From: Candidatus Paraburkholderia calva | Lineage (GTDB): Bacteria > Pseudomonadota > Gammaproteobacteria > Burkholderiales > Burkholderiaceae | NCBI GenBank assembly: GCA_001184395.1 | Contig: LFLF01000002.1 | Coordinates: 1-64,000, forward strand | Direction of reading: 5' to 3' | DNA: 64,000 nucleotides | Shown here: positions 32,918-45,834 of the stretch, piece by piece | Layout: every line of letters begins with the position of its first letter | Numbering within the stretch: position 1 is the stretch's first letter | Notes under the pieces: model-generated | What the model was told of the DNA's origin: nothing | What the model saw: the letters and a program-made list of their open reading frames with translations, nothing else | Database searches by the model: none | Made by a program: the position numbers and the translations under genes

Positions 32918-34042
32918 TCAGAAGCTTTCGTCCGCCGCGAGATAACGCCACTACTGGCCCTGCGGTAGGTTGCCGAGCGTGACGTGTCCCATGCGGATGC
33001 GCTTGAGGCCGACGACCTCCAGGCCGCCCAGTTCGCACATGCGGCGAATCAGGCGCTTCTTGCCTTCGCGCAGCACGAAGCGCAGTTGCTCGCCGTTCTG
33101 CCAGCTGACTTGGGCCGGTCTTGAGCGGCACGCCGTCGAGTTCCAGACCGTGACCCAGCAGCGCCAGCTTTTCGGTCGGCAGTTGGTGGCGGTCGATGTC
33201 GGTCGTGTGCTCGCCGTACTGTACGCGCACGAGGTACTCCTTGTCGACATCGGAGTGTCCGCCGATCAGTTGCTTTGCGATGCGCTCGTCTTGCGTCAGC
33301 ACGAGCAGGCCGGTGGAATCGATGTCGAGGCGGCCGGCGGGCGCGATCGAATGCAGATGATTTGGCGCGAACCGGATGCCGGAGCGGTTTTCGCTCCACT
33401 GATTCACCGGATTGATCAGCGTGACGGCGGGTTCGTAGCCGTCTTCCGCCTGTCCCGAGAAATAGCCGACCGGCTTGTATAGCCGATCGGCTTGTGCAGC
33501 AGGATTGTCACGAGGCGCGCCTGAGTGGAGTGGGCGGCGGGCAGCACCTGAATGTTTGCTGTCGGTTCGATGCGCGTGCCGAGCGTGTCGATGACTTCGC
33601 CGTTCACGAGTACCCAGCCTTTTTCGATCCACTCGTCGGCTTCCCGACGATAGCAGATGCCGAGTTCGGACATCACTTTCGAGAGGCGGACAAGGCCGTC
33701 TTTCTGGTGGTGATGCAGTTGCGAGGAGGGCGAAGGGCGGTTGTCGTGTGCGCCGGGGACAGTGCGGGAGTCGTTGGTGCTGCATTCGACCCGTGCGCCG
33801 GAGGCAAGGCGCGAATCGCCGCCGCGTGGTTTGAACGCACGTTGCTCATCGCTACCACGCTTCCCGCGCGCCCTTCACCCGCTTTCGCGGACTCGTGCGC
33901 GATGCCCCGGCGCGGGCGCCACATCGCGCGGACGCGGCGCTTCCGGACGTGTGGGCTCGCGCCCGGTGGAACTGCCGGTACGCACCGACGAACGCGTCAC
34001 CGAGATGGGACGCGGATGTTTGGTTGTCAGTTTGACGCGCAT
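32918..34042 (-). pseudogene. RsuA/RluB-family rRNA pseudouridine synthase, inactivated
   Basis: ATG 34042, seven bases after the glnD stop, gives MRVKLTTKHPRPISVTRSSV, the start of the long basic Pro/Arg-rich extension typical of Burkholderia members. The S4 domain follows after shifts (MMSELGICYRREADEWIEKG, WVLVNGEVIDTLGTRIEP). The catalytic domain reads EDGYEPAVTLINPVNQWSEN, SIAPAGRLDIDSTGLLVLTQ (catalytic Asp in AGRLDxDSTGL) and [20 protein letters not shown]. Lesions include a 17-bp imperfect tandem duplication at 33462-33495 that breaks LLHKPIGY, a shift near 33110-33125, and an extra TAG just before the last eight codons (WRYLAADESF, stop at 32918-32920). The exact rRNA site cannot be told from this. 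Confidence 0.87.
33462..33495. repeat. 17-bp tandem duplication, frameshifting
   Basis: atagccgaccggcttgt (33462-33478) is followed by atagccgatcggcttgt (33479-33495), 16 of 17 identical. On the minus strand the codons for KPIGY/KPVGY appear twice and the frame shifts. The single mismatch suggests the duplication is older than the exact ones elsewhere, or that the copy was imperfect. Confidence 0.93.
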
Positions 34043-34048
34043 AAAGTC

Positions 34049-36634
<2,586 letters not shown>

Positions 36635-36674
36635 AAATCGATGTGGGAGGCGAGAAGCGAAGTTCGGAAGCGGG

Positions 36675-37484
36675 TCAGGCGATCGCGGCGATCAGTTGCG
36701 AAGGCGCTTGCGTGCCGGCCGAGACGGTCAGCACTTCGTAGCCGGTCGGCGTGACGAGCACGGTGTGCTCCCATTGCGCGGACAGGCTGCGGTCGCGCGT
36801 CTTGACGGTCCACTGATCGGGCATGGTGCGGATTTCGCGGTGGCCGGCGTTGATCATGGGCTCGACGGTGAACATCATACCTTTCTGCAACTCGATGCCG
36901 GTGCCGGCGCGTCCGTAATGCAGCACTTGCGGCTCTTCGTGGAATACCTGGCCGATGCCGTGACCGCAGTATTCGCGTACCACGCTATATCTCTGCGATT
37001 CGGCATGCTTCTGGATGGCCGCGCCGATATCGCCGAGATGTGCGCCCGGGCGTACCTGATCGATGCCGAGCCACATGCAGTCGAAGGTGGTCTGCACGAG
37101 ACGTTTGGCCAGAATCGACCCTTCGCCGACGATGAACATGCGGCTCGTATCGCCGAAATACCCATTCTTGATCACGGTGATGTCGATGTTCAGCGCATCG
37201 CCGTTCTTGAGCACCTTGTCGCCGGGAATGCCGTGGCAGATCACGTCGTTGACGGAAATGCAAGTGGCCTTCGGGTAGGGTGGATAACCGGGCGGCTGAT
37301 AATTGAGCGGCGCGGGAACGGCGCCCTGTTCCTTCACTATGAATTCGTGACAGAGCCGATCCAGCTCTTCCGTCGTCACGCCCGGCGCGATATGCGGCGT
37401 GATGAAATCGAGCACTTCGCTGGCCAGCCGGCAGGCGACGCGCATCTGCGCAATATCGTGGTCGTTTTTCAGCGTAATGGACAT
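36675..37484 (-). CDS. map: methionine aminopeptidase type I
   Basis: Removes the initiator methionine after deformylation, 269 aa. ATG 37484 gives [20 protein letters not shown]; the open frame before it (21 codons) includes a 13-bp duplication and is taken as leader. Dimetal ligands are recognisable in [20 protein letters not shown] (two Asp), [14 protein letters not shown] (His), [12 protein letters not shown] (Glu) and [11 protein letters not shown] (Glu). Gene order map upstream of and divergent from rpsB is conserved in proteobacteria. Intact. Confidence 0.95.
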   Translation of the reverse strand: MSITLKNDHDIAQMRVACRLASEVLDFITPHIAPGVTTEELDRLCHEFIVKEQGAVPAPLNYQPPGYPPYPKATCISVNDVICHGIPGDKVLKNGDALNIDITVIKNGYFGDTSRMFIVGEGSILAKRLVQTTFDCMWLGIDQVRPGAHLGDIGAAIQKHAESQRYSVVREYCGHGIGQVFHEEPQVLHYGRAGTGIELQKGMMFTVEPMINAGHREIRTMPDQWTVKTRDRSLSAQWEHTVLVTPTGYEVLTVSAGTQAPSQLIAAIA

Positions 37485-37516
37485 GACTTGACTCAAGAAA
37501 GCGTGTATGCGGCGGT

Positions 37517-37542
37517 GCGCCGCCAATTTGCGCCGCCAATTG
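37517..37542. repeat. 13-bp tandem duplication upstream of map
   Basis: gcgccgccaattt (37517-37529) is followed by gcgccgccaattg (37530-37542), 12 of 13 identical, in the untranslated leader of map. Confidence 0.85.
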
Positions 37543-37646
37543 CGCATTATCGCACCTTAAATAAGGGGACGCAGCGGGAATCTTTGCGGGGCGGGCGAGG
37601 GTCGGGCCGCTCCGCCGCCCAGCAGGATTTGCGGGTGAAAGCAGGC

Positions 37647-37676
37647 TTGAGCCCATTAATCCTTACATGCTATACT
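37647..37676 (+). promoter_or_regulatory. Sigma-70-type promoter for rpsB-tsf
   Basis: TTGAGC at 37647-37652 and TATACT at 37671-37676 are 18 bp apart (4/6 and 5/6 matches to consensus). A second TATACT overlaps immediately downstream. This would give an rpsB leader of about 345 nt, consistent with autogenous control by S2 known in other proteobacteria. Confidence 0.5.
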
Positions 37677-37827
37677 TATACTCTAAGTCAGACTAAGTGG
37701 CTTTTTATAGATTAAGTCCTAATAAATCCGTAATAAAAAAATCGTAATAAAATTAATTAATATCCGTTTGCTATCCGGTTTGCTCGAACCCCATGCATGA
37801 GTTCAGCGCAAGCAGCACACACTGACG

Positions 37828-37844
37828 TCACGATTTCATCGTGA
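37828..37844 (+). promoter_or_regulatory. Hairpin in the rpsB leader
   Basis: Perfect 7-bp stem tcacgat / atcgtga with a 3-nt loop, about 190 nt upstream of the rpsB start and without a T-run. It could be part of an S2-binding leader structure; this is inference from position only. Confidence 0.35.
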
Positions 37845-38030
37845 CAATCAGGTTTTGCAAGGAAGGGTTATGCACAAGGATTCGGGCTTGGAAAAGAAGC
37901 GAGGCGGTCATCGATTGATCGTCCACCTAGCAGGCAACTGAAACTCAAGCCGGCAGCACCCAGGGTATCTCGCTCAGACTAACGCGGGATGCGCAGCCGG
38001 CCTTAAGACCCAACCCTCGCGGAGAATTTC

Positions 38031-38783
38031 ATGGCAGTCACGATGCGTCAAATGCTGGAAGCCGGCGTCCACTTCGGTCACCAAACGCGCTTCTGGAACC
38101 CCAAGATGGCCCCGTATATCTTTGGTCATCGCAACAAGATTCACATCATCAATCTCGAAAAGACGCTGCCGCTCTACAACGACGCGCTGAAGTACGTGCG
38201 TCAGTTGGCAGCGAATCGCGGCACGATTCTTTTCGTCGGCACGAAGCGTCAGTCGCGCGACACCATCGCTCAGGAAGCGGTGCGCGCAGGCATGCCGTTC
38301 GTCAATGCCCGCTGGCTCGGCGGCATGCTGACCAACTTCAAAACGTTGAAGGTTTCGATCAAGCGCCTGAAGGACATGGAAGCGGCTGTCGAATCGGGTG
38401 AAACCGAGCGCATGAGCAAGAAGGAAGCGCTCCTGTTCGAACGCGAAATCGCCAAGCTGCAAAAGTCGATCGGCGGCGTGAAGGACATGGGCGGCATTCC
38501 GGACGCGATCTTCGTGATCGACGTCGGCTACCACAAGATTGCTGTCACCGAAGCCAAGAAGCTCGGCATTCCGGTCATCGCCGTGGTCGATACGAACCAC
38601 TCGCCGGAAGGCATCGACTACGTCATCCCGGGTAATGATGACGCATCGAAGGCTGTGTCGCTGCACGCCGAAGGCGTGGCAGACGCGATCCTTGAAGGCC
38701 GCGCCAACGCGGTGAACGATGTGGTCCAGGCCGTGCGTGGCGGCGAAGGCGACGAGTTCGTCGAGGTTAACGCAGAGGCGTAA
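38031..38783 (+). CDS. rpsB: 30S ribosomal protein S2
   Basis: Small-subunit protein, 250 aa. Starts [20 protein letters not shown], the S2 signature, and includes [20 protein letters not shown] and [20 protein letters not shown]. The ATG has cggag nearby. It is the first gene of an unbroken same-strand block running to rnhB, and is followed by a terminator-like hairpin before tsf. Confidence 0.98.
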   Translation: MAVTMRQMLEAGVHFGHQTRFWNPKMAPYIFGHRNKIHIINLEKTLPLYNDALKYVRQLAANRGTILFVGTKRQSRDTIAQEAVRAGMPFVNARWLGGMLTNFKTLKVSIKRLKDMEAAVESGETERMSKKEALLFEREIAKLQKSIGGVKDMGGIPDAIFVIDVGYHKIAVTEAKKLGIPVIAVVDTNHSPEGIDYVIPGNDDASKAVSLHAEGVADAILEGRANAVNDVVQAVRGGEGDEFVEVNAEA

Positions 38784-38800
38784 TCGAGCCTGCGGCCGAC

Positions 38801-38834
38801 AAAAAAGGGGGCTTTGCGAAAGGCCCTTTTTTTT
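38801..38834 (+). terminator. Terminator/attenuator between rpsB and tsf
   Basis: The A-run and G-run (38801-38811) pair with gcccttttttt (38823-38834) around cttt/aaag and a short loop, giving a GC-rich stem ending in eight T's. It lies 18 bp after rpsB and probably sets the rpsB:tsf ratio by partial termination. Confidence 0.75.
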
Positions 38835-38922
38835 AGTCGGCGCGATAGCAGTGCCCATTTTCCTGCCGCCGGCCCGTTGCAAAAACCGGTGGCACGTATC
38901 AAACAGACTCAAGGAGCGAATG

Positions 38923-39804
38923 ATGGCGGCAATTACCGCAAGTATGGTGGCAGAACTGCGCGCGAAGGCCGATGCGCCGATGATGGAATGCAAGAAAGCG
39001 CTGACGGAAGCCGACGGCGACATGGCGCGCGCGGAAGAACTGCTGCGCGTGAAGCTCGGCAACAAGGCGAGCAAGGCGGCATCGCGCGTGACGGCCGAAG
39101 GCATAGTCACGGCACACGTCGAAGGCAATGTCGGCGCGCTCGTCGAGCTGAACTGCGAAACCGACTTCGTTGCAAAGAACGACGACTTCCTCGCGTTCGG
39201 CAAGACCGTCGCCGAACTGGTCGCCAAGCACAATCCAGCCGATGTCGCCGCGCTGTCAGCGCTGGTGCTGGAAAGCTCGACCGTCGACGCCGTGCGTCTG
39301 GCGCTGGTCGGCAAGATCGGCGAAAACCTATCGATCCGCCGTTTCGTGCGTTTCGAGTCGGCCAACAAGGTTGCGTCGTACCTGCACGGCATGCGTATCG
39401 GCGTGCTGGTCGAGTTCACGGGCGCGGACGAGCAAGTCGGCAAGGACGTGGCCATGCACGTCGCGGCCATGAAGCCGGTTTCGCTGTCGTCGAACGACGT
39501 TCCGGCCGATCTGATCGCCAAGGAACGCAGCATCGCCGAGCAGAAGGCCGCCGAATCAGGCAAGCCGGCTGAAATCGTCGCGAAGATGGTCGACGGCTCG
39601 GTCCAGAAGTATCTGAAGGAAGTCTCGCTGCTGAACCAGCCGTTCGTGAAGAACGACAAGCAGACCATCGAGCAGATGCTGAAGGCAGCCAACGCTTCGG
39701 TGCAGAAGTTCGCACTGTTCGTGGTCGGCGAAGGCATCGAAAAGCGTCAGGACGATTTCGCGGCGGAAGTGGCGGCGCAAGTCGCTGCGGCCAAGCAGTT
39801 GTAA
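38923..39804 (+). CDS. tsf: elongation factor Ts
   Basis: Guanine-nucleotide exchange factor for EF-Tu, 293 aa. Two ATG codons are adjacent (38920 and 38923); 38923 is chosen because its spacing to AAGGAG (38911-38916) is better and the product [20 protein letters not shown] fits the family. The TDFVAKN signature appears as [18 protein letters not shown]. The family ends with the VAAQVAAA-type tail seen here. Intact. Confidence 0.97.
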   Translation: MAAITASMVAELRAKADAPMMECKKALTEADGDMARAEELLRVKLGNKASKAASRVTAEGIVTAHVEGNVGALVELNCETDFVAKNDDFLAFGKTVAELVAKHNPADVAALSALVLESSTVDAVRLALVGKIGENLSIRRFVRFESANKVASYLHGMRIGVLVEFTGADEQVGKDVAMHVAAMKPVSLSSNDVPADLIAKERSIAEQKAAESGKPAEIVAKMVDGSVQKYLKEVSLLNQPFVKNDKQTIEQMLKAANASVQKFALFVVGEGIEKRQDDFAAEVAAQVAAAKQL

Positions 39805-40056
39805 CCGTCCCTAAGCCTGCATTAAGCCGTTTGTGCTGACATTGCGCAGCCAGGCGCGAGCGGGATCGAAGTAAAGCGCGGCGAATTTCGTTCGACGCGT
39901 GTGGTCTGGTTCGGAAGGCACGGCGGGCGCGGCAGATACGAGGTTAACCGGTATCTGCTGCGCCCGCGGGCCGATCCGGTTCGCTTGCAGTAAATATTGT
40001 TTCACCCCTACAGTTCTACGTTGTTGCAACCCTCCTCGGCGCGATCGGAAACTCAT

Positions 40057-40770
40057 ATGCCCACAGCCTACAAACGCGTACTTCTCAAACTCTCCGGTGA
40101 AGCCCTAATGGGCGACGATGCTTTCGGCATCAATCGAGCAACAATCGAAAGGATGGTGGCGGATATCGCGAAAGTGGTGTGCCTCGGGACGCAACTCGCC
40201 GTCGTGATTGGCGGTGGCAATATCTTTCGCGGCGTCGCGGGCGGCGCGGCCGGCATGGATCGCGCGACCGCCGACTACATGGGCATGCTCGCCACGATGA
40301 TGAACGCCCTCGCGTTGCAGGACGCCATGCGTCACGCGGGCATCGAGGCACGCGTGCAGTCGGCGCTGCGGATGGATCAGGTGGTCGAGCCGTACATTCG
40401 CCCCCGTGCCATTCGTCAACTAGAAGAAGGCCGCGTCGTGATTTTCGCGGCCGGCACAGGCAACCCGTTCTTCACGACGGACACGGCGGCCGCGCTGCGC
40501 GGTTCGGAAATCGGTGCCGAAGTGGTGTTGAAAGCAACCAAAGTCGATGGCGTATACTCCGCCGACCCGAAGAAGGACCCGAGCGCGACGCGCTACAGCA
40601 CGATCAGCTTCGACGAAACCATCGGCAAGAATCTGCAGGTGATGGACGCCACGGCTTTCGCGCTGTGCCGCGACCAGAAATTGCCGATTCGCGTGTTCTC
40701 GATCAACAAGCCCGGTGCGCTGAAGCGTATCGTGCAGGGCGACGACGAAGGTACGCTCGTCCACGTGTAA
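40057..40770 (+). CDS. pyrH: UMP kinase
   Basis: Hexameric amino-acid-kinase-fold enzyme phosphorylating UMP to UDP, 237 aa from ATG 40057 ([20 protein letters not shown]). Conserved parts are [14 protein letters not shown], the [14 protein letters not shown] helix and the nucleotide site [17 protein letters not shown]. 252 bp separate it from tsf; no convincing promoter was picked there. It is followed by frr as usual. Confidence 0.96.
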   Translation: MPTAYKRVLLKLSGEALMGDDAFGINRATIERMVADIAKVVCLGTQLAVVIGGGNIFRGVAGGAAGMDRATADYMGMLATMMNALALQDAMRHAGIEARVQSALRMDQVVEPYIRPRAIRQLEEGRVVIFAAGTGNPFFTTDTAAALRGSEIGAEVVLKATKVDGVYSADPKKDPSATRYSTISFDETIGKNLQVMDATAFALCRDQKLPIRVFSINKPGALKRIVQGDDEGTLVHV

Positions 40771-40861
40771 ACTCTCGCGATATCAGGCGCCGCGCGGCTG
40801 GCAAGGAGGCCACGCGAGGAACGGGCCTTTTCGCAGGTAAAACCAGGTTTCGGAGGTTCAA

Positions 40862-41422
40862 ATGAGTGTGGCTGACATTAAAAAGGGCGTCGACCAGAAG
40901 ATGCAGCGGTCGATCGAAGCATTCAAGGCCGATCTCGCCAAGATTCGCACGGGCCGCACCCACACGGGCCTGCTCGATCACATCCAGGTCGACTACTACG
41001 GCTCGAACGTGCCCATTTCGCAAGTCGCGAATATGACGCTCGTCGATGCGCGCACGATCGGCGTGCAGCCATGGGAAAAGAAAATGGTCGTCGTCATCGA
41101 AAAGGCGATCCGCGAATCGGACCTCGGTCTGAATCCAGCGACGCAAGGCGATCTGATCCGCGTGCCGATGCCTGCGCTGACCGAAGAGCACCGCCGTGAA
41201 CTGACGAAAGTCGTAAAGGGCGAAGGCGAAACCGCGAAGGTCGCCGTGCGCAACCTGCGCCGCGACGCCAACGATGCGCTCAAGAAGCTCGTCAAGGACA
41301 AGGAAATCTCGGAAGACGACGCGCGCCGTTCGAGCGACGAAGTCCAGAAGCTAACGGACAAGTTCGTCGCCGAGATCGACAAGCTCGTGCAGACCAAAGA
41401 AGCCGAAATTATGACGGTGTGA
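40862..41422 (+). CDS. frr: ribosome recycling factor
   Basis: Splits post-termination ribosomes with EF-G, 186 aa. Starts [20 protein letters not shown] after a ggaggttcaa ribosome site. The tRNA-like triple-helix protein has the expected [40 protein letters not shown] and the C-terminal helix [20 protein letters not shown]. Intact. Confidence 0.97.
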   Translation: MSVADIKKGVDQKMQRSIEAFKADLAKIRTGRTHTGLLDHIQVDYYGSNVPISQVANMTLVDARTIGVQPWEKKMVVVIEKAIRESDLGLNPATQGDLIRVPMPALTEEHRRELTKVVKGEGETAKVAVRNLRRDANDALKKLVKDKEISEDDARRSSDEVQKLTDKFVAEIDKLVQTKEAEIMTV

Positions 41423-41452
41423 GGCCGTAGAAACGGTTCCGCCAGTCGCGAC

Positions 41453-41468
41453 TGCTTATATGCTTATA
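41453..41468. repeat. 8-bp tandem duplication upstream of uppS
   Basis: tgcttata occurs twice back to back (41453-41460, 41461-41468), followed by tatag, in the frr-uppS gap. Confidence 0.7.
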
Positions 41469-41515
41469 TATAGTTGGCTGACTCTCACATCTCCCGATTA
41501 CAAGATTCAGCGGCC

Positions 41516-42298
41516 ATGACCTATACCAGCTCCACCGTTACCGTGCCCGATGTCGCAGCAGTCCCGCGTCACGTCGCGATCATTATGGACGGCAACGGCC
41601 GTTGGGCGACCGAGCGGCGCCTGCTGCGCGTCGCTGGTCACTCGCGCGGCGTCGACGCGGTGCGCGCCACCGTCGAAAGCTGCGCGCGGCGCGGTGTCGA
41701 ATTCGTCACGTTGTTCGCTTTCAGCTCCGAGAACTGGCGTCGTCCGCACGAGGAAGTCTCATTCCTGATGCGCCTGTTCGTCACCGCGCTCGAGCGCGAA
41801 GTCAGCCAATTGCACGCCAACGGCATTCGTCTGCGCGTGGTCGGCGATATCGCTATGTTCGACGACAAGATCCGCGCAGCCATCAACCGCGCCGAAAGCA
41901 AGACCGCGCGCAATACGCGGCTCACGCTGACCATCGCCGCCAATTACGGCGGCCGCTGGGACATCATGCAGGCGACCAAGAAGCTGATCGCGCAGTCGCT
42001 CGAGCAGGGCTCGCCCGCGCGCGTGGACGACGAATCGTTCGCCGAGCATCTCGCGATGGCCTATGCGCCCGAGCCGGACCTCTTCATCCGCACGGGCGGC
42101 GAGCAGCGCATCAGCAACTTCCTGCTGTGGCAGCTCGCCTACACCGAGTTCTATTTCACGCACACTTACTGGCCCGACTTCGACGCCACGGAACTCGACC
42201 GCGCGATCGCGTCGTACGGCGACCGCGAGCGGCGCTTCGGGCGCACCAGTGCTCAACTCGCTTCCCAATCGCAGAAGGCCGACACCCTTTCATGCTAA
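41516..42298 (+). CDS. uppS: undecaprenyl diphosphate synthase (cis-prenyltransferase)
   Basis: Makes the C55 lipid carrier for wall and O-antigen synthesis, 260 aa. ATG 41516 gives [20 protein letters not shown]; 14 earlier in-frame codons are not homologous. Catalytic D25 is in [10 protein letters not shown]. Further motifs are [13 protein letters not shown] and [20 protein letters not shown]. Its stop overlaps the start of cdsA (ATGCTAA). Intact. Confidence 0.95.
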   Translation: MTYTSSTVTVPDVAAVPRHVAIIMDGNGRWATERRLLRVAGHSRGVDAVRATVESCARRGVEFVTLFAFSSENWRRPHEEVSFLMRLFVTALEREVSQLHANGIRLRVVGDIAMFDDKIRAAINRAESKTARNTRLTLTIAANYGGRWDIMQATKKLIAQSLEQGSPARVDDESFAEHLAMAYAPEPDLFIRTGGEQRISNFLLWQLAYTEFYFTHTYWPDFDATELDRAIASYGDRERRFGRTSAQLASQSQKADTLSC

Positions 42299-43107
42299 GA
42301 ACCCGTGTCATCACGGCAATCGTCCTGCTGGCAGTTTTCGTACCGATCACGCTGTTTGTGCCGATCGGAGCGTTCGGAGAGCTGATCGGTTTCGTCGTGG
42401 TGTTCGCCGCCTGGGAGTGGGGGCGGCTGCTCAAGCTCAACGGGGCCGGGCCGGTCACTTACGCGCTGGTTGCGGGCATCGCGCTCATTTTTAGCACCTT
42501 TCTCGGCATCGAGTCGCGTTCGCTGTATCAGATGGCGGCGATTTTCTGGGTGCTGGTGGGGCCGTATGCGCTGCTGCGCAAGCCCACGCTCAGCGCGGGC
42601 GCGTGGCGCGTGTTCCTGCTATTCGCGGGCATCATCGTGTTTCTGGCCTGCTGGCACGCGGTGGTCGATGCGCGCGCGCGCGGCGTGGCCTTCGTGCTAT
42701 CGCTTCTGCTAGTAGTCTGGCTGGCTGATATAGGCGCATACTTCGCCGGAAAAGCGCTCGGCCGCCGCCACAAGCTCGCCCCATCGATCAGTCCGGGCAA
42801 GACCTGGGAAGGCGCGCTCGGAGGATGGCTCGCCGTCATCGTGATCAGCGCGCTTGCTGCCTCCACCGGTTTTTACTCGCCCACCGTGTTCACGGCCCTG
42901 GTCGGGCATCTCGGCTGGGATCGCGCCTTCGTCGCCCTGACCATGCTGGTGGTGTTTAGTGTCGTCGGCGACCTGTTCGAGTCGCTCCTGAAACGCCAGG
43001 CGGGCTTCAAGGATTCGAGCGGCCTGCTGCCGGGACACGGCGGTGTGCTCGACCGCATCGACGCATTGTTGCCCGTATTGCCGATCGCCTTGCTGATGCT
43101 CGGCTAA
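42292..43107 (+). CDS. cdsA: phosphatidate cytidylyltransferase CdsA
   Basis: Integral membrane enzyme making CDP-diacylglycerol, precursor of all phospholipids; 271 aa with about seven hydrophobic segments (for example [40 protein letters not shown]). The catalytic region [15 protein letters not shown] and the family signature [20 protein letters not shown], ending [17 protein letters not shown], are complete. It is translationally coupled to uppS. Intact. Confidence 0.95.
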   Translation: MLRTRVITAIVLLAVFVPITLFVPIGAFGELIGFVVVFAAWEWGRLLKLNGAGPVTYALVAGIALIFSTFLGIESRSLYQMAAIFWVLVGPYALLRKPTLSAGAWRVFLLFAGIIVFLACWHAVVDARARGVAFVLSLLLVVWLADIGAYFAGKALGRRHKLAPSISPGKTWEGALGGWLAVIVISALAASTGFYSPTVFTALVGHLGWDRAFVALTMLVVFSVVGDLFESLLKRQAGFKDSSGLLPGHGGVLDRIDALLPVLPIALLMLG

Positions 43108-43125
43108 TCGGCCAGAGAAGAATCT

Positions 43126-44355
43126 ATGCAAAAACGTCTCACATTGCTCGGCTCCACGGGCTCGATCGGCGATAGCACGCTCGACGTCGTGGCAAGGCAC
43201 CCGGACCGCTTCTCGGTCCATGCGTTAAGCGTCCACCGCAACGGCGACAAGCTCGTCGCGCAATGCCTGCGGTTCCGGCCGGAAGTCGCCGTCGTCGGCG
43301 ACGCGCAAATTGCCGCGCGCGTGGTCTCGGCGTTGCGCGCAGAGGGTTGCAAGACCGAGGTGATGCACGGCCCGGAGGCGCTCGTCGAGGTGGCGCGCGC
43401 GGCGCAGTGCGATACAGTGGTCGCCGCTATCGTCGGCTCGGCGGGCCTCGCGCCCACGCTCGCCGCTGCGCGCGCGGGCAAACGCATCCTGCTCGCCAAC
43501 AAGGAAGCGCTGGTCATGTCCGGCCAGATCTTCATGGACGCGGTGCGCGACAACGGCGCCATCCTGCTGCCGGTCGACAGCGAGCACAACGCGGTGTTCC
43601 AGTGTCTGCCGCCCTGCGCGGACAAGGAAGCGAAGCTGCACGGCGGCGTGTCGAAAATTATCCTCACGGCGTCCGGCGGCCCGTTCCGCACGCGCGAGCC
43701 GGCCACACTCGTCGATGTCACGCCGGATGAAGCCTGCAAGCATCCGAACTGGGCGATGGGCCGCAAGATCTCCGTCGATTCCGCGACGATGATGAACAAG
43801 GGCCTCGAAGTAATCGAGGCGCACTGGCTGTTCGAATTGTCAGACAAGCAGATCGAAGTGCTGATCCATCCGCAGAGCGTGATCCACTCGATGGTGTCCT
43901 ACGCGGACGGCTCGGTGCTCGCGCAACTGAGCAATCCCGACATGCGCATACCGATCGCGCACGCGCTTGCGTTCCCGGATCGCGTGGATTCGGGCGTCGC
44001 GCAACTCGATCTCGCGCAGATCGCGCAGCTCACGTTCGAGAAGCCCGATTTCAAGCGTTTCTCGTGCCTCGCGCTCGCCATTCAGGCGATGGAAGCGGGC
44101 GGCATCGCGAGCGCGGCGCTCAACGCAGCCAATGAGATCGCAGTAGAGGCGTTCCTGGAGTGCCGCATCGGCTTCATGGCGATCGGCGAAGTCGTGGATC
44201 GCGTGCTGAACGCGCTGCCCAATACGAGCGCCGCAGTGCTCGACGATGTTCTCGCCGCTGATGCCAATGCGCGCCGCCTGGCGACGGGCTTCGTCACCGA
44301 GCTGACTGCGAGCGCTCCGGGTGTTCAACCGGGTGTTCAATCCATAGCCCATTGA
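43126..44355 (+). CDS. dxr: 1-deoxy-D-xylulose 5-phosphate reductoisomerase
   Basis: Second step of the MEP isoprenoid pathway, 409 aa. NADPH-binding [20 protein letters not shown] is at the N-terminus. Metal/substrate motifs include [24 protein letters not shown] and [20 protein letters not shown]. The extreme C-terminus carries a 12-bp in-frame duplication giving PGVQPGVQ, outside the conserved fold. It lies between cdsA and rseP as in most beta-proteobacteria. Confidence 0.96.
   Translation: MQKRLTLLGSTGSIGDSTLDVVARHPDRFSVHALSVHRNGDKLVAQCLRFRPEVAVVGDAQIAARVVSALRAEGCKTEVMHGPEALVEVARAAQCDTVVAAIVGSAGLAPTLAAARAGKRILLANKEALVMSGQIFMDAVRDNGAILLPVDSEHNAVFQCLPPCADKEAKLHGGVSKIILTASGGPFRTREPATLVDVTPDEACKHPNWAMGRKISVDSATMMNKGLEVIEAHWLFELSDKQIEVLIHPQSVIHSMVSYADGSVLAQLSNPDMRIPIAHALAFPDRVDSGVAQLDLAQIAQLTFEKPDFKRFSCLALAIQAMEAGGIASAALNAANEIAVEAFLECRIGFMAIGEVVDRVLNALPNTSAAVLDDVLAADANARRLATGFVTELTASAPGVQPGVQSIAH
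44319..44342. repeat. 12-bp in-frame tandem duplication at the dxr 3' end
   Basis: gggtgttcaacc (44319-44330) is followed by gggtgttcaatc (44331-44342), 11 of 12 identical. It adds four residues (PGVQPGVQ) near the C-terminus without shifting the frame. Confidence 0.75.
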
Positions 44356-44362
44356 GGCCGTC

Positions 44363-45742
44363 ATGAACTTTCTGACCGAAATCGTCGCGATCGTCGTCGC
44401 GATAAGCGTGCTCGTCGTCCATGAATTCGGTCATTACAGCGTCGCGCGAATGTGCGGCGTGAAGGTTCTGCGTTTTTCGGTCGGGTTCGGCAAGCCGCTC
44501 GTGCAATGGACGAGCAAGAAAACGGGCGTCGAATGGACCATCGCGTCGCTGCCACTCGGCGGCTACGTGAAGATGCTCGACGAACGCGAGTTCGAGGATC
44601 GTATTCCGTCGGCAGACCTGCCGCGTGCATTCAACCGGCAATCGGTGTTCAAGCGCATCGTGATCGTCGCAGCCGGGCCGGCCGCCAACTTCGTGCTGGC
44701 CATCGCGCTGTTTTCGGCGGTGTTCGCGAGCGGCGTGACGGAACCCGCGGCGATCGTCTCAGCGCCCGCGCCCGACACGGCGGCGGCGCGCGCCGGCTTC
44801 GAAGGCGGCGAAAAGATCCTCTCGATGCGCAATGCGGCGGGCGGCGAATCGCACGCGATCCATTCGTGGTCGGACCTGCGCTTGAAGTTCCTGGATGCGT
44901 CGTTCGATCATCGCCAGATCGTGCTGACCGCGAAGACCCGCGAGGGCGCCTATGATTTTCCGGTGAACATGACGGGCATCACCGATGCTGACGCCGATCA
45001 GGACTTCATGGACAAGCTCGGCTTCACGCCGGGCGGCGGCACGCTGACGGTGGCGGGCATCGGGCCGGGCAGCGCGGCGCAGAAGGGTGGTCTTGCCGCC
45101 GGCGACAAGCTGCGCGCGATCGACGGACGTCCGGTCGACAATGCGACGAGCTTCATCGATTACGTGAAGGGGCATGGCGGCAAGCCGGTCACGCTCACGG
45201 TGGAACGCGGCGGCAAGAGCGACGCGGTGACCATCACGCCCGAAGTCAAAACCGATGCGTCGAACGGCAAGGAAATTGGCCGCATCGACGCGGCGCTGGC
45301 GAACCAGTTGCCGACCGTCGACGTGCACTATGGGCCGATCGAAAGCCTGGGCCTGGGCGTAAATCGCACATGGGACATCAGCACGTATTCGCTGCGCATG
45401 TTCGGCCGCATGATCACCGGCGAGGCGTCGCTTAAGAACCTGTCGGGACCGATGACCATCGCGGATTACGCGGGCAAGAGCGTGCGACTCGGTCCGACCG
45501 CTTTCATTTACTTCCTGGCCCTCGTCAGCATCAGTCTCGGCGTCTTGAACTTGTTACCGATTCCGGTATTGGACGGTGGTCATCTGTTATATTATTTGAT
45601 TGAGGCCGTTATCGGCAAAGCGGTATCCGATCGTTGGCAGCTGGTTCTGCAACGGGCTCTGCAACGGGCGGGCCTGGTCTGCATCGTCACATTGTCGATG
45701 ATCGCCCTTTTCAACGACCTCGCTCGCCTGATCCGTTTTTGA
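44363..45742 (+). CDS. rseP: site-2 protease RseP (sigma-E regulator)
   Basis: Intramembrane zinc metalloprotease that cleaves anti-sigma factor RseA and remnant signal peptides; 459 aa. The HExxH site is H20-E21-H24 in LVVHEFGHYSVARM, in the first membrane helix. A PDZ-like region (VAGIGPGSAAQKGGLAAGDK, LRAIDGRPVDN) lies on the periplasmic side. LPIPVLDGGHLLYYLIEAVI holds the third zinc ligand (LDGGH). A 12-bp in-frame repeat at 45647-45670 gives VLQRALQRAGL between the last helices. It lies upstream of bamA. Confidence 0.95.
   Translation: MNFLTEIVAIVVAISVLVVHEFGHYSVARMCGVKVLRFSVGFGKPLVQWTSKKTGVEWTIASLPLGGYVKMLDEREFEDRIPSADLPRAFNRQSVFKRIVIVAAGPAANFVLAIALFSAVFASGVTEPAAIVSAPAPDTAAARAGFEGGEKILSMRNAAGGESHAIHSWSDLRLKFLDASFDHRQIVLTAKTREGAYDFPVNMTGITDADADQDFMDKLGFTPGGGTLTVAGIGPGSAAQKGGLAAGDKLRAIDGRPVDNATSFIDYVKGHGGKPVTLTVERGGKSDAVTITPEVKTDASNGKEIGRIDAALANQLPTVDVHYGPIESLGLGVNRTWDISTYSLRMFGRMITGEASLKNLSGPMTIADYAGKSVRLGPTAFIYFLALVSISLGVLNLLPIPVLDGGHLLYYLIEAVIGKAVSDRWQLVLQRALQRAGLVCIVTLSMIALFNDLARLIRF
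45647..45670. repeat. 12-bp in-frame tandem duplication in rseP
   Basis: ctgcaacgggct (45647-45658) is followed by ctgcaacgggcg (45659-45670). It inserts LQRA just before the last membrane helix; relatives as I remember them have a single LQRAGL. Confidence 0.75.
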
Positions 45743-45834
45743 TCCACGTTCACACATTCTGGCGTCGCTCATGGTGCATCTCATGGGGCGATCGCCGGAA
45801 CGAATGCAGCTATAAATAATACTGGGGAAGCACG

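Larger units (their letters stand above)
37485..38030. other. Long map-rpsB intergenic region with AT-rich leader
   Basis: No gene is supported in these 546 bases. The map-proximal part carries a 13-bp tandem duplication. The middle, 37660-37780, is very AT-rich for this genome (tandem TATACT, runs of A and T). The distal 250 bp contain a perfect 7-bp hairpin and the rpsB ribosome site (cggag). The divergent promoters of map and rpsB and the rpsB mRNA leader must lie here. Confidence 0.6.

Noticed and set aside
38801-38834. Simple end of the rpsB operon
   Set aside because: The hairpin looks like a terminator, but tsf must also be expressed and has no clear separate promoter. Partial attenuation is the better reading, so I do not treat it as an operon boundary.
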